NCBI RefSeq assembly: GCF_005937885.2
Contig: NZ_CP042176.1
Location: 2,971,501-3,035,500, forward strand
Direction: 5' to 3'
Length of the DNA: 64,000 nt
Source: Bradyrhizobium sp. KBS0727
GTDB lineage: Bacteria > Pseudomonadota > Alphaproteobacteria > Rhizobiales > Xanthobacteraceae
Shown here: positions 1 to 8,028 of the stretch, in pieces
Layout of the letters: every line of letters starts with the position of its first letter
Position numbering within the stretch: the stretch's first letter is position 1
Notes under the pieces: model-generated
Databases searched by the model: none
Told to the model about the DNA's origin: nothing
What the model saw: the letters and a program-made list of their open reading frames with translations, nothing else
Translations under genes and position numbers: made by a program

Positions 1-605
1 ACCTGATCCACGACTGGAACGGGAATCTTGGACTTGATCTTGCTCGCGAGACCCGCGAGCGGAGCGCCGGCCAGGATGATCACGTCGGCCCCGTCCTCGC
101 GCACCGCGCGGTTGGCGAGTTCGACCAGCAGCGCTTCCTTTTCGTCCTGGACGTTGGAGATCGAGCGGAAAGCGCCGTCGAGCATGCGGATGCCTGCGCA
201 GCGCTCGCGCAGTCCGTGCATCTCGACGCACTCCTGGTACCAGGGTCCAAGCGCGCGCGCGAAGGTGACGATCGAGAAGCGACGGCCCAGCATGCAGGCC
301 GTCAGCATCGCGCTTTCGGCCATGCCGACGATCGGGATGTCGAACAGTTCGCGTGCACCGAACAGGCCGGGATCGCCGAACGCAGCAATAATTGCCGCAT
401 CGACGTCATGCTGGTGCTCCGCGAGGAGTTCGAGCGCGATCGCGCCACCGATCTGCGCCTCGGCGCGGGTTGCGATGTAGGGCACCCCACGCGGCGCGGT
501 GAGCGGAACAAGCTCGGTGCCGGGTGAAGCCGCCTCGCGCCCGGCCGACGCCAGGAGATCGGTTACGTCCTGGCTGGTGTTCGGGTTGAGCAGTAGGATC
601 CTCAT
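1..605 (-). CDS. Asp/Glu/hydantoin racemase-family protein (3' part beyond window)
   Basis: The protein starts MRILLLNPNTS, the typical N-terminus of the Asp/Glu/hydantoin racemase family, and later shows AAFGDPGLFGARELFD and VGMAESAM. These enzymes normally use two cysteines to move a proton at an alpha carbon. Here the first catalytic position (usually ACFGDPG) reads AAFGDPG, and the second (usually LGCAGM) reads LAGAPL, so both cysteines appear to be missing. The ATG overlaps the TGA of the upstream GntR gene (ATGA), which implies translational coupling in one operon. The C-terminal end lies off the left edge. Family is fairly sure; racemase activity is doubtful. Confidence 0.8.
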   Translation of the reverse strand, partial: MRILLLNPNTSQDVTDLLASAGREAASPGTELVPLTAPRGVPYIATRAEAQIGGAIALELLAEHQHDVDAAIIAAFGDPGLFGARELFDIPIVGMAESAMLTACMLGRRFSIVTFARALGPWYQECVEMHGLRERCAGIRMLDGAFRSISNVQDEKEALLVELANRAVREDGADVIILAGAPLAGLASKIKSKIPVPVVDQ

Positions 606-1396
606 GGACGTTCCTCTTGTTGCGCGGAGCCGCCGCTGCGCGCGACCGCAGCCGGATCGTCGGGCTGCTTTGCCCCTTCCAGCCGGTCGTTGAGAATCTC
701 CCTGACCACGATCCCGGTCCGGACCACGTGCCGCGCCAGCAGGCGGCCGGCGCGTTCGGCATCGCGCTGCTTCAGCGCTGCGAGCAACGCACGGTGCTCC
801 TGCACGGATTCGTCCCACCGCTCCTGTGACGACAGAGCGAAGAAGCGGGCGCGCTCGGCGCGGCCGAGCAGCCAGTCGTGAGTAGCCTTCAGCGCCCTGT
901 TGCGCGAGCAGGTGACGATAAAGCCGTGAATTTGCTGATTGAGCTCAAAATAGTCGCGAAGCTTGCCGGAATCGTGCAGGCGCTCCATCCGCTCCTGCAG
1001 ATGGTCGAGCTTCTCCAGGTCGCGCTCGGTCATGCGAAGCGCGGCAAGCTCGGCCGCAACGCGTTCAATGCCACTGACGGCCTCGAAAAGTTCGTCGATC
1101 TCTTCCTTGCGCATCGGCGCGATCATTGCGCTGCGGTTGAGGCGCAGCTCGACCAGCCCTTCGGAAGCCAGGAGTTTCAGCGCCTCGCGCAGTGGCGTGC
1201 GGGAGATGCCGAGTGCCTCCGACAGATCCGCTTCCACCAGGGTTTCCCCCGGCGCGAGATCACCGCGAACGATCAGGCCTCTCAGCCGCCCCGTCGTCTC
1301 CTCGTGCAGACCCGTGCGCTGAAGCCGCAGACGCCTGTTGGCGATAGCCGGGCGACCGGGCCGGGCGCCTGTCTTTGCTTTCTTGCGTAGCGCCAT
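602..1396 (-). CDS. GntR-family transcriptional regulator, FCD (FadR/VanR) subgroup
   Basis: About 264 aa. A lysine/arginine-rich start is followed by a winged helix at about residues 30-95 (RGLIVRGDLAPGETLVEADLSEALGISRTPLREAL, seen here as LGISRTPLREALKLLASEG) and an all-helical FCD ligand domain at about 105-235. In FCD domains an Asp and three His usually hold a metal; here the first ligand position reads NQQIH, so it may differ. ATG at 1396 follows GGAGGAGAACGTG and is preferred to the GTG three bases upstream. It is co-transcribed with the racemase-fold gene. The probable target is the 16-bp palindrome at 3757-3772. Confidence 0.88.
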   Translation of the reverse strand: MALRKKAKTGARPGRPAIANRRLRLQRTGLHEETTGRLRGLIVRGDLAPGETLVEADLSEALGISRTPLREALKLLASEGLVELRLNRSAMIAPMRKEEIDELFEAVSGIERVAAELAALRMTERDLEKLDHLQERMERLHDSGKLRDYFELNQQIHGFIVTCSRNRALKATHDWLLGRAERARFFALSSQERWDESVQEHRALLAALKQRDAERAGRLLARHVVRTGIVVREILNDRLEGAKQPDDPAAVARSGGSAQQEERP

Positions 1397-1453
1397 CACG
1401 TTCTCCTCCGGGCACTTATAGCGTCCGCGCCCTGAGACGGTATCGAAATCGGA

Positions 1454-2254
1454 TCACGAGCCGGTCAAATGTCTGTCCGCGTCAGCCGACGGCTGGCGTT
1501 CGCCCGAAACGGGCCCCACCGTTGCCAGCCGCTCATCCCTAAACAGACTGCCCCATCCTTTGACGCGCGAGGGCGAGACGCCGGCGACAGCCAGGCTCTT
1601 CCACAACGTCGCAGCGATCGAATCATAGACGGGGATGCCGAGCTCCCTCTCGAGCGGTTCGGCGAGGCCGGCGCCGCGCATATTCGTGCAAACGATCGCC
1701 ACCGCATCGCAGCCGTCCCGCGCTACGGCGCGCACGAGATCGGCGATCTGTTCCTCACCGACCTCCGCGAAGGAGAAATTATCCTGCAGCCGCAGATGCC
1801 GTTCGGCGCTGCAGTGAAACCCCGACGCCTGCCAGTTCGCCATGATCCGGGACTGCACGTCGCTGCGGTACGGCGTGACGAGGCCGACCCGTCGGACCCC
1901 CGTTCGCTCGAAAATCTCGCGAAAGGCCAGCACGGAGGTGCAGGCGGCAATGCCGGTGGCGGCGCGAATGCGCGCGCATAGCTGCTCGTCGCGGTCGAAG
2001 CCGAGCCAGCTTGCCGAGGTGCCGTTCCAGGCGATCGTATCGACCTTGGCATGCGCGAGGAGTTCGGCCGCGCGCAGGATCTCGCTGTCGTCGAACTGGC
2101 CGAGCGCCTGCTCGGAGAGCGCGATTTCGGTAACCTTGAAGCGGGAGAAATGCGCGGAGATATCGGGCAGGCCGGCCAGCATCGACATCGTGACCGGCTC
2201 AAGCACGGTGTTGGACGAAGGGGTCAACATGCCGAGACGAATGCGTCGTGTCAT
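1454..2254 (-). CDS. Maleate isomerase / arylmalonate decarboxylase-like protein
   Basis: About 266 aa in the Asp/Glu racemase superfamily, beginning MTRRIRLGMLTPSSNT, a start typical of maleate cis-trans isomerase-like proteins. Two half-domains each carry one active-site position. The first reads WNGTSASWLG with no cysteine, the second AIVCTNMRGAG with a cysteine. Maleate isomerases and Asp racemases use two cysteines, while Bordetella arylmalonate decarboxylase has GTS plus a single cysteine, so this pattern resembles the decarboxylase. ATG 2254 was chosen because the family motif starts there; the frame stays open upstream to about 2314. It lies between the GntR regulator and an MFS carrier, suggesting use of an imported carboxylic acid. 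Substrate unknown. Confidence 0.75.
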   Translation of the reverse strand: MTRRIRLGMLTPSSNTVLEPVTMSMLAGLPDISAHFSRFKVTEIALSEQALGQFDDSEILRAAELLAHAKVDTIAWNGTSASWLGFDRDEQLCARIRAATGIAACTSVLAFREIFERTGVRRVGLVTPYRSDVQSRIMANWQASGFHCSAERHLRLQDNFSFAEVGEEQIADLVRAVARDGCDAVAIVCTNMRGAGLAEPLERELGIPVYDSIAATLWKSLAVAGVSPSRVKGWGSLFRDERLATVGPVSGERQPSADADRHLTGS

Positions 2255-2331
2255 CGTCGTTTTCCAGCTCTCTATGTCAGTGACAGCCTCCCCGGAGGTG
2301 ATCCGGGGAGGCACGTGACGGCCGCAAATCG

Positions 2332-3639
2332 CTAGACTGGCAGCTTGCGGCTATAGTCGATCGACATCGAGCACGCGAGCAGCGCGAGCCCGGCGGCGGC
2401 AAAGAACATCAGTGCCAGGAAATATGATCCGGTCAGCTGGACGATGAAGCCGACGATGATCGGCACGGTGATGCCGGCGATGTTGCCGCCAAGGTTCATG
2501 CAGCCGCCGAGGAACCCGGCACGGTCCCGCGTCGCCAGCATCGAGGGGATCGCCCAGTACATGCCGCACCAGCGCAGGAAGAACAGCGTCGTCGACAGCA
2601 GCACCACGACGATGACGGGATCGCGAACATAGGCGACGGCAAAGACCGAGACCGTTGCGATCAGCGCCGCGACACCGAACAGCGTGCGGAACACGAGGTT
2701 CGGCGTGCCGCCGCGGGCGCGCCAGGCGTCGGCGATGAAGCCGCCGACGAGCTCGCCGATGAAGCCGGCGAAGAAGATGATGAAGGAAGCGCCGCCCAGC
2801 GTCTTGATGTCGAAGCCATGCACCTTGAACAGATAGTTCGGCATCCAGGTCAACAACCCGTAGAACACGGTGTTGAAGAACATCCAGCCGCAGCACATCA
2901 GCCAGACCGAGCGGTAGCGGAAATAGCCCGCTGCGCTGCCGCCGAGCGACGCCGGCGCCTGGGCATCTTCCTCGGCGTGCGCGGCCTCGATGAAACGCGC
3001 CTCGCTGTCGTCAACGGAGGGATGCTCGCGCGGCGCGTTGCGGATGTACCACCAGGCCAGAAGACCGCACAAAACCGTACCCACGCCGGCCACCAGGAAC
3101 GCCGCGCGCCATGAATCGAATGCCGCGATCAGCCACGCGATGACGATCGCGCCAAGCGCAGCCCCGAGCGGCGCACCGCCGTCCAGCAGGGTGGCGCCAC
3201 GGGCGCGCTCGTTCTGCGTCATCCAGATCGCATTGAGCTTGCCGCCCGCGGGATAGATCGGCGCCTCGGTAGCGCCGAGGCCAAGACGTGTCAGCAGCAG
3301 CATCACCCAGCTGGTGGACACGGCAGCGATCGCCTGGAAGAAGCCCCAGCCGATGGTCGCCGCAGCAATGACAATGCGGGGCTTGAAGCGGTCCGCGAGC
3401 ATGCCGCCCGGGATCTGCATGAACGCATAGGTCCAGAAGAACGAGCTGAGGATAAAGCCCTGCGTCGCCGGATCGAGATTGAACTCCTTGGCGATGAGCG
3501 GCATCGCCACCGAGAGTGACGCGCGATCGATGTAGTTGATCGCGATCAGGAACAACATCAGGAGGAAAATCCTCCAGCGGACGTTGGTCCGCTTCAGTGC
3601 CAGAGCACCACCATCTGCCGTCGTCGTACGCCCGTCCAT
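2332..3639 (-). CDS. MFS transporter, anion:cation symporter type
   Basis: About 435 aa with some 12 hydrophobic segments. INYIDRASLSVAMP near residue 35 is the signature region of ACS-family carriers for hexuronates, glucarate, phthalate-type acids and related anions, and MLADRFKPR is the loop 2-3 motif. The start at 3639 is fixed by GGAGG eight bases upstream; the open frame continues to about 3765 without a ribosome site. The two racemase-fold genes and the GntR regulator lie downstream on the same strand, so this is probably the importer for their substrate, an organic anion. Exact substrate cannot be read from the sequence. Confidence 0.85.
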   Translation of the reverse strand: MDGRTTTADGGALALKRTNVRWRIFLLMLFLIAINYIDRASLSVAMPLIAKEFNLDPATQGFILSSFFWTYAFMQIPGGMLADRFKPRIVIAAATIGWGFFQAIAAVSTSWVMLLLTRLGLGATEAPIYPAGGKLNAIWMTQNERARGATLLDGGAPLGAALGAIVIAWLIAAFDSWRAAFLVAGVGTVLCGLLAWWYIRNAPREHPSVDDSEARFIEAAHAEEDAQAPASLGGSAAGYFRYRSVWLMCCGWMFFNTVFYGLLTWMPNYLFKVHGFDIKTLGGASFIIFFAGFIGELVGGFIADAWRARGGTPNLVFRTLFGVAALIATVSVFAVAYVRDPVIVVVLLSTTLFFLRWCGMYWAIPSMLATRDRAGFLGGCMNLGGNIAGITVPIIVGFIVQLTGSYFLALMFFAAAGLALLACSMSIDYSRKLPV

Positions 3640-3756
3640 TCTCAGCCTCCGTCGGTTTGATCCCCATCCTTCTTTGCGCGTGACCCCGCTGTGGCGGCAG
3701 GCTTGGGCCATTTCCGATCTAGGGCAACTGCAAGACGGGGACAACCAGAAAATAGC

Positions 3757-3772
3757 ATATTGCATGCAATAT
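3757..3772. promoter_or_regulatory. Perfect 16-bp palindrome, probable GntR operator
   Basis: ATATTGCATGCAATAT reads the same on both strands and lies about 120 bases upstream of the MFS start, in AT-rich DNA. FCD-type GntR proteins bind short palindromes of this size, so the regulator at 602-1396 is the natural candidate. Binding is inferred, not shown. Confidence 0.55.
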
Positions 3773-4260
3773 TTAGTAATACACTGATATATATAATCTT
3801 TTTGTTGTATAATTCAGGCGATGGCGCGCGGGATTCCCGCTCGAATGCGCTGTTTCGATGCGGTCACGGTAAAGTCTTGTCCCTGGATCGCGATCCGCAC
3901 TGCGACGAAATAGCGATGAGGCTGGCCGTGGCTCGTCCTGTCCGGATGCATGTTTTCGCGGTAGCGATACCCGGCAAGCGCTCCGCTGCCGCGAACGCGA
4001 TCGTCGTCGCGCGCGGCTATGCCTGGCAGTGGTACATCGCTTCATTTCGCGACGCCGCCGAATTTGGTTGTCCGGTTCTCAAACCCCCAACGGGGCTTGG
4101 CCGGTCACGAAGCAGTTTCGGTAATACGGGGGCTTGCGGAACAGCTTTCGGGCGGCCGCTTAAACCGTTTGCAGCGCTTGATTTTCGTCGCGCGAGAGGC
4201 GACGTTGCGCCCCGAATAACGGGCTGGCTGGCCCACTTGCAAATCGTTGGGAGGACAGGC
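3773..4260. other. Intergenic region, no convincing gene
   Basis: About 490 bases. The left end is AT-rich and carries TATAAT at 3808-3813, a possible -10 box for rightward transcription with a weak -35 match about 18 bases upstream. The rest has an open frame continuous with the rhodanese gene but no family resemblance and no ribosome site before 4250, so it is treated as a leader. Confidence 0.4.
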
Positions 4261-4590
4261 GTGGCGGATCATCAGGTGCACGATTTAATGCCGGAGGAAG
4301 TGTCGAAGGGGATGGCGGAGGGACGCTATCTGCTGGTCGACGTCCGCGAGCCAAACGAGGTCGCGGTGGAGGCCTATCCGGACGGTGTGGTGGTTCCACT
4401 CTCGACCTTCGATCCCGCGGCCATTCCTGATCCAAAAGGCAAGACGGTGGTGTTTGCCTGCCGCTCGGGCAAGCGCTCGGTGACGGCGTCGCTGGCGGCG
4501 CAGGCGGCGGGCCTGGCGTATGACCACCATCTGGCCGGTGGCATTTTGGGCTGGAAGGCTGCGGGACTGCCGACCAGGACCGGCGGCTGA
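4261..4590 (+). CDS. Rhodanese-domain sulfurtransferase, single domain
   Basis: 109 aa, one rhodanese domain. LLVDVREPNE is the start of the domain and FACRSGKRS near residue 65 is the active-site loop with the sulfur-carrying cysteine; it ends with AGGILGWKAAGLP as in GlpE/PspE-like proteins. These enzymes pass sulfane sulfur to acceptors such as thiols or cyanide. A GTG start is preferred because GGGAGGACAGGC precedes it and the homology begins there. The aminotransferase follows 23 bases downstream on the same strand; a functional link is not evident. Confidence 0.85.
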   Translation: MADHQVHDLMPEEVSKGMAEGRYLLVDVREPNEVAVEAYPDGVVVPLSTFDPAAIPDPKGKTVVFACRSGKRSVTASLAAQAAGLAYDHHLAGGILGWKAAGLPTRTGG

Positions 4591-4613
4591 GCGCGCCTCA
4601 AGGATTTCTTTGC

Positions 4614-5783
4614 ATGACTTCCATGAACAAGGTCTTCGCCGACCTTCCCGTCACCGTGTTCGAGGCGATGTCGCAGGCCGCGCGCGACAACAACGCGATC
4701 AATCTCGGCCAGGGTTTTCCCGACGATCCCGGCCCGGAGGATATCCGCCGCGCTGCCGCGGACGCGACGGTCAACGGCTACAACCAATACCCGTCGATGA
4801 TGGGCATTCCGGAACTGCGGACCGCGATATCAGATCATTACCGGCGCTGGCACAACCTCAGCCTCGATCCGATGACCGAGGTGATGGTGACCTCCGGCGG
4901 TACCGAGGCGCTGACCGCGTCGATCCTCGCCGTGGTCGAGCCCGGCGACGAAGTCGTGGTGTTCCAGCCGGTCTATGACAGCTACCTGCCGATCATCCGC
5001 CAGGCCGGCGGCATTCCGCGCCTGTTGCGGCTGGAGCCGCCGGAGTGGCGGCTGAACGAGGAGATGCTGCGCAGCGTCTTCAACCACAAGACCAAGGCGG
5101 TACTGTTCAACAATCCGCTCAATCCGGCCGCCGTGGTCTATCCGCGCGAAGACCTCGAATTGCTGGCGCGGTTCTGCCAGGAGTTCGACACCGTTGCGAT
5201 CTGTGACGAGGTCTGGGAGCACGTGGTGTTCGATGGCCGCGAGCATATTCCGCTGATCACGATCCCGGGCATGCGCGACCGCACCATCAAGGTCGGCAGC
5301 GCCGGCAAGATCTTCTCGCTGACCGGCTGGAAGATCGGCTTTGTCTGCGCCGCGCCGCCGCTGCTCAGGGTCGCAGCCAAGGTACATCAGTTTCTCACCT
5401 TCACCACCGCGCCCAACCTGCAGGCCGCCGTCGCCTATGGCCTCAACAAGCCGGCGGAATATTTCTACGACATGCGCAACGATCTGGCGCGAAGCAGGGA
5501 CCGCCTCACCAGGGGATTGGAGCGTATCGGTTTCCCGGTGCTGAAATCGCAGGGCACGTATTTCCTCACCGTCGACCTGTCGCCGCTCGGATTGAACGAA
5601 ACCGATGTGGCATTCTGCCAGCGCATCGTCAGCGACTACAAGGTCGCCGCGATCCCGGTGTCGGCGTTCTACGAGCAGGATGCGGTGACGTCGGTGGTGC
5701 GATTCTGTTTCTCCAAGAAGGATGCCACGCTGGATACCGCGCTGGAGCGTTTGTCGGACGCGGTCCATCGCCGCAAAAGGTAG
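4614..5783 (+). CDS. Class I/II pyridoxal-phosphate aminotransferase
   Basis: 389 aa, the usual length of fold type I aminotransferases. INLGQGFPDDPGP near residue 28 and SGGTEAL near 98 are typical of kynurenine/methionine aminotransferase-like enzymes; NNPLNPAAVVY, CDEVWEHVVFDG and SAGKIFSLTGWKIG (Schiff-base lysine in SAGK, about residue 235) complete the cofactor site. Substrate is probably an aromatic or sulfur amino acid keto acid, by family only. The PotF-like receptor begins five bases after the stop, so the two are probably co-transcribed, which may point to amine or amino-acid catabolism. Confidence 0.88.
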   Translation: MTSMNKVFADLPVTVFEAMSQAARDNNAINLGQGFPDDPGPEDIRRAAADATVNGYNQYPSMMGIPELRTAISDHYRRWHNLSLDPMTEVMVTSGGTEALTASILAVVEPGDEVVVFQPVYDSYLPIIRQAGGIPRLLRLEPPEWRLNEEMLRSVFNHKTKAVLFNNPLNPAAVVYPREDLELLARFCQEFDTVAICDEVWEHVVFDGREHIPLITIPGMRDRTIKVGSAGKIFSLTGWKIGFVCAAPPLLRVAAKVHQFLTFTTAPNLQAAVAYGLNKPAEYFYDMRNDLARSRDRLTRGLERIGFPVLKSQGTYFLTVDLSPLGLNETDVAFCQRIVSDYKVAAIPVSAFYEQDAVTSVVRFCFSKKDATLDTALERLSDAVHRRKR

Positions 5784-5788
5784 AAGAG

Positions 5789-6907
5789 ATGCGCGACCGG
5801 ACCCGGATCAAACGTCGTTTGCAGGTTTATTTGCTGGCCGCGACGGCGGTGGTTCTGCTGGCCGCGCCCGCCGGCGCCGAGGAGCGCACGGTCAATTTCT
5901 ACAATTGGTCGAACTACATGGCGCCGGACGTGCTGGAGAACTTCACCAGGGAAACTGGCATCAAGGTGGTCTACGACACCTTCGACGCCAACGAGACGCT
6001 GGAGACGCGGCTGCTGGCGGGAAAATCCGGCTACGACGTCGTGGTGCCGACCGGCTATTTCCTGCAGCGCCAGATCACGGCAAAAGTTTTCCTGAAACTC
6101 GACAAGGCGAAGCTGCCGAACCTTGCCAACGCCTGGCCGGTGGTGACGCAGCAACTCGCCATCTACGATCCCGGCAACAATTACGGCGCCAACTACATGT
6201 GGGGCACCACCGGCATCGGCTACAACGTCAAGATGGCGGAAAAAATCCTCGGGCCGGATGCCAGGATCGACAGCTGGGACATGGTGTTCAAGCCGGAGAA
6301 CCTTGCCAAATTCAAGGATTGCGGTATCCACATGCTGGATTCCGCCGATGACATTCTCCCGGCGGCGCTGAGCTATCTCGGCATCGACCCGAATTCGACC
6401 AAGCAGGCTGATCTCGAAAAGGCCGCCGATCTTGTCCTCAAGATCAGGCCCTATGTCCGCAAGTTTCACTCGTCCGAATATCTCGGCGCGCTGGCCTCCG
6501 GCGAGATCTGCTTCGTGGTTGGCTGGTCGGGCGACATCATGCAGGCGCGCAGCCGCGCGGCGGAAGCCAAAAACGGCATCGACATCGGCTACACCATCCC
6601 GAAGGAGGGCGCGCAGATGTTCTTCGACAATCTGGCGATACCGTCGGATGCGAAGAATGTCGCGGAAGCCTATGAGCTGATCAACTATCTCTACCGTCCC
6701 GAGGTCGCGGCCAAGAATTCGGATTTTCTGTCCTACGCCAACGGCAATCTGGCGAGCCAGAAGCTGATCGACCCCAAAATCCTGAACGACAAGAATATCT
6801 ATCCGGACGAAGCGATGCAGAAGAAGCTGTTCGTGATCCAGGCCCGCGACGCCGCCACCCAGCGCATCATCAACCGGTTGTGGACCCGGGTGAAGACGGG
6901 GAAATGA
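5789..6907 (+). CDS. Polyamine ABC transporter periplasmic binding protein, PotF-like
   Basis: 372 aa with a signal peptide (LLAATAVVLLAAPAGAEE, cut near residue 30). The mature start VNFYNWSNYMAPDVLENF and later YDVVVPTGYFLQRQ, GTTGIGYN and PKEGAQMFFDNLAIP match putrescine/spermidine receptors PotF/PotD. It would capture polyamines in the periplasm for a PotGHI-type permease, but no permease or ATPase gene is adjacent, so it is an orphan receptor here. It follows the aminotransferase by five bases. Confidence 0.88.
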   Translation: MRDRTRIKRRLQVYLLAATAVVLLAAPAGAEERTVNFYNWSNYMAPDVLENFTRETGIKVVYDTFDANETLETRLLAGKSGYDVVVPTGYFLQRQITAKVFLKLDKAKLPNLANAWPVVTQQLAIYDPGNNYGANYMWGTTGIGYNVKMAEKILGPDARIDSWDMVFKPENLAKFKDCGIHMLDSADDILPAALSYLGIDPNSTKQADLEKAADLVLKIRPYVRKFHSSEYLGALASGEICFVVGWSGDIMQARSRAAEAKNGIDIGYTIPKEGAQMFFDNLAIPSDAKNVAEAYELINYLYRPEVAAKNSDFLSYANGNLASQKLIDPKILNDKNIYPDEAMQKKLFVIQARDAATQRIINRLWTRVKTGK

Positions 6908-6911
6908 CTGC

Positions 6912-7003
6912 CCTCATCCTGAGGAGGCGCGAAGCGCCGTCTCGAAGGATGGCCACAGCGGGGCTCTATGGTTCGAGACGCGCGAAGACGCGCTCCTCAC
7001 CAT
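6912..7003. repeat. Palindromic extragenic repeat
   Basis: Starts with a hairpin (GGCGC GAA GCGCC) flanked by CATCCTGAGG and CGAAGGATGG, followed by an inverted relative (GAGACGCGCGAAGACGCGCTCC then CACCATGAGG). I remember CATCCTGAGGAG...CTCGAAGGATG as abundant in Bradyrhizobium genomes. It lies between two convergent genes and may end both transcripts. Confidence 0.65.
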
Positions 7004-7015
7004 GAGGTCGAGCCC

Positions 7016-7951
7016 CTACCGCCAGCGGCGGTGCAGCCACAGCCACTGGTCGGGATATTCGCGCACCCAGCCTTCGATCACCGATGTGACCGCCTGCATC
7101 GTGCCCTGAATATCGATTTGTCCGGCGGCGTCGCGCACCGGCTTGACCTCTTCGGACAGTTCGGCGCGGAAGCGGTGGTTGGGCAGGCGGATGATGCGGA
7201 CGCCGTGGACCGGGCATTCGACCTGCCGCAACAGCCTGGCCAGCGTCGGGTTGGCCTTGGTCTTGCGGCCGAAGAACGTCACCTCGACGCCGTTGCCCAT
7301 GTACTGATCGACGAGCATCGCGACGTGCTGGCCGTTCTGCAGGGCTTCGGCGAGCTTGAGCGGCGCGTCGCGGCCGGCAGGTACCAGCGTGCCCATCTTG
7401 ATCGCGCGGATCCGCTCGATCGCGCGATCGGCCGACTCGATGTTCGGCCGCCGGAACAGGATGGCGCAATCGAGCCCGTGGGCGACGGCGCCGAGCGCCG
7501 GGATTTCCCAGTTGCCGAGGTGGCTGGCGAAGATGATCGCTGGCTTGCCGTCATCGCGCAGCGCATCGAACAGTTGCTTGGTCCGCGCACTGAACTCGAT
7601 GCGGCTTGGTTTCTCGGGATGGTCGAGGTCGTAATCCCAGATGTGGTCGAGATGGGCGAATTCAGCACCGATGCGGCCGAGATTGTCCCAGACGCCGGCC
7701 AGGATGGTTTCGATCTCCTCGGGCGATTTCTCGGGGAAGGCGGCGGTGAGATTTTCGCGGCCGATGCGATCCTCGCGCAGCCTTCGGCCGATGAAACGGG
7801 TGACCCGGCCAAAGAAGTTCGCGGTCTTGTCCGGGTCGAAATAGCGCGTCGAGCGCAACAGGCCGATCGTCAGCGCGCCGACGGCTGCTTCCGAAACCGG
7901 CTTGGCGGCGTCGCGCAGGCGTGCCTTGGTACGAAGGAGCAGGCGGTTCAT
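7016..7951 (-). CDS. lpxXL: Lipid A biosynthesis acyltransferase LpxXL
   Basis: 311 aa LpxL/HtrB-type acyltransferase. ASHLGNWEIPALG near residue 140 holds the HX4E catalytic motif, and ILFRRPNIESADRAIERIR and GTLVPAGRDA fit the family. As the last gene of the acpXL cluster it should transfer the very-long-chain (27-hydroxyoctacosanoic type) acyl group from AcpXL to lipid A at the inner membrane; that role rests on synteny. A hydrophobic N-terminal stretch fits membrane attachment. Only 77 bases, filled by a repeat, separate it from fabF1XL. Confidence 0.85.
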   Translation of the reverse strand: MNRLLLRTKARLRDAAKPVSEAAVGALTIGLLRSTRYFDPDKTANFFGRVTRFIGRRLREDRIGRENLTAAFPEKSPEEIETILAGVWDNLGRIGAEFAHLDHIWDYDLDHPEKPSRIEFSARTKQLFDALRDDGKPAIIFASHLGNWEIPALGAVAHGLDCAILFRRPNIESADRAIERIRAIKMGTLVPAGRDAPLKLAEALQNGQHVAMLVDQYMGNGVEVTFFGRKTKANPTLARLLRQVECPVHGVRIIRLPNHRFRAELSEEVKPVRDAAGQIDIQGTMQAVTSVIEGWVREYPDQWLWLHRRWR

Positions 7952-7956
7952 GATGA

Positions 7957-8009
7957 TAGCGTTTTCAAGCGAAGTGGATACCGGTTCGCGTTAAGAAAAC
8001 GCGTCAAAC
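7957..8009. repeat. Interspersed palindromic repeat, copy 1
   Basis: GCGTTTTCAAGCGAAGTGGA...GAAAACGCGTCAAAC: the ends GCGTTTTC and GAAAACGC are inverted, with ATACCGGTTCGCG between. A second, inverted and longer copy is at 13696-13787. It sits inside the VLCFA operon between fabF1XL and lpxXL and would form a hairpin in the mRNA. Confidence 0.75.
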
Positions 8010-8028
8010 GAAAGAGGCTGATAACGCG

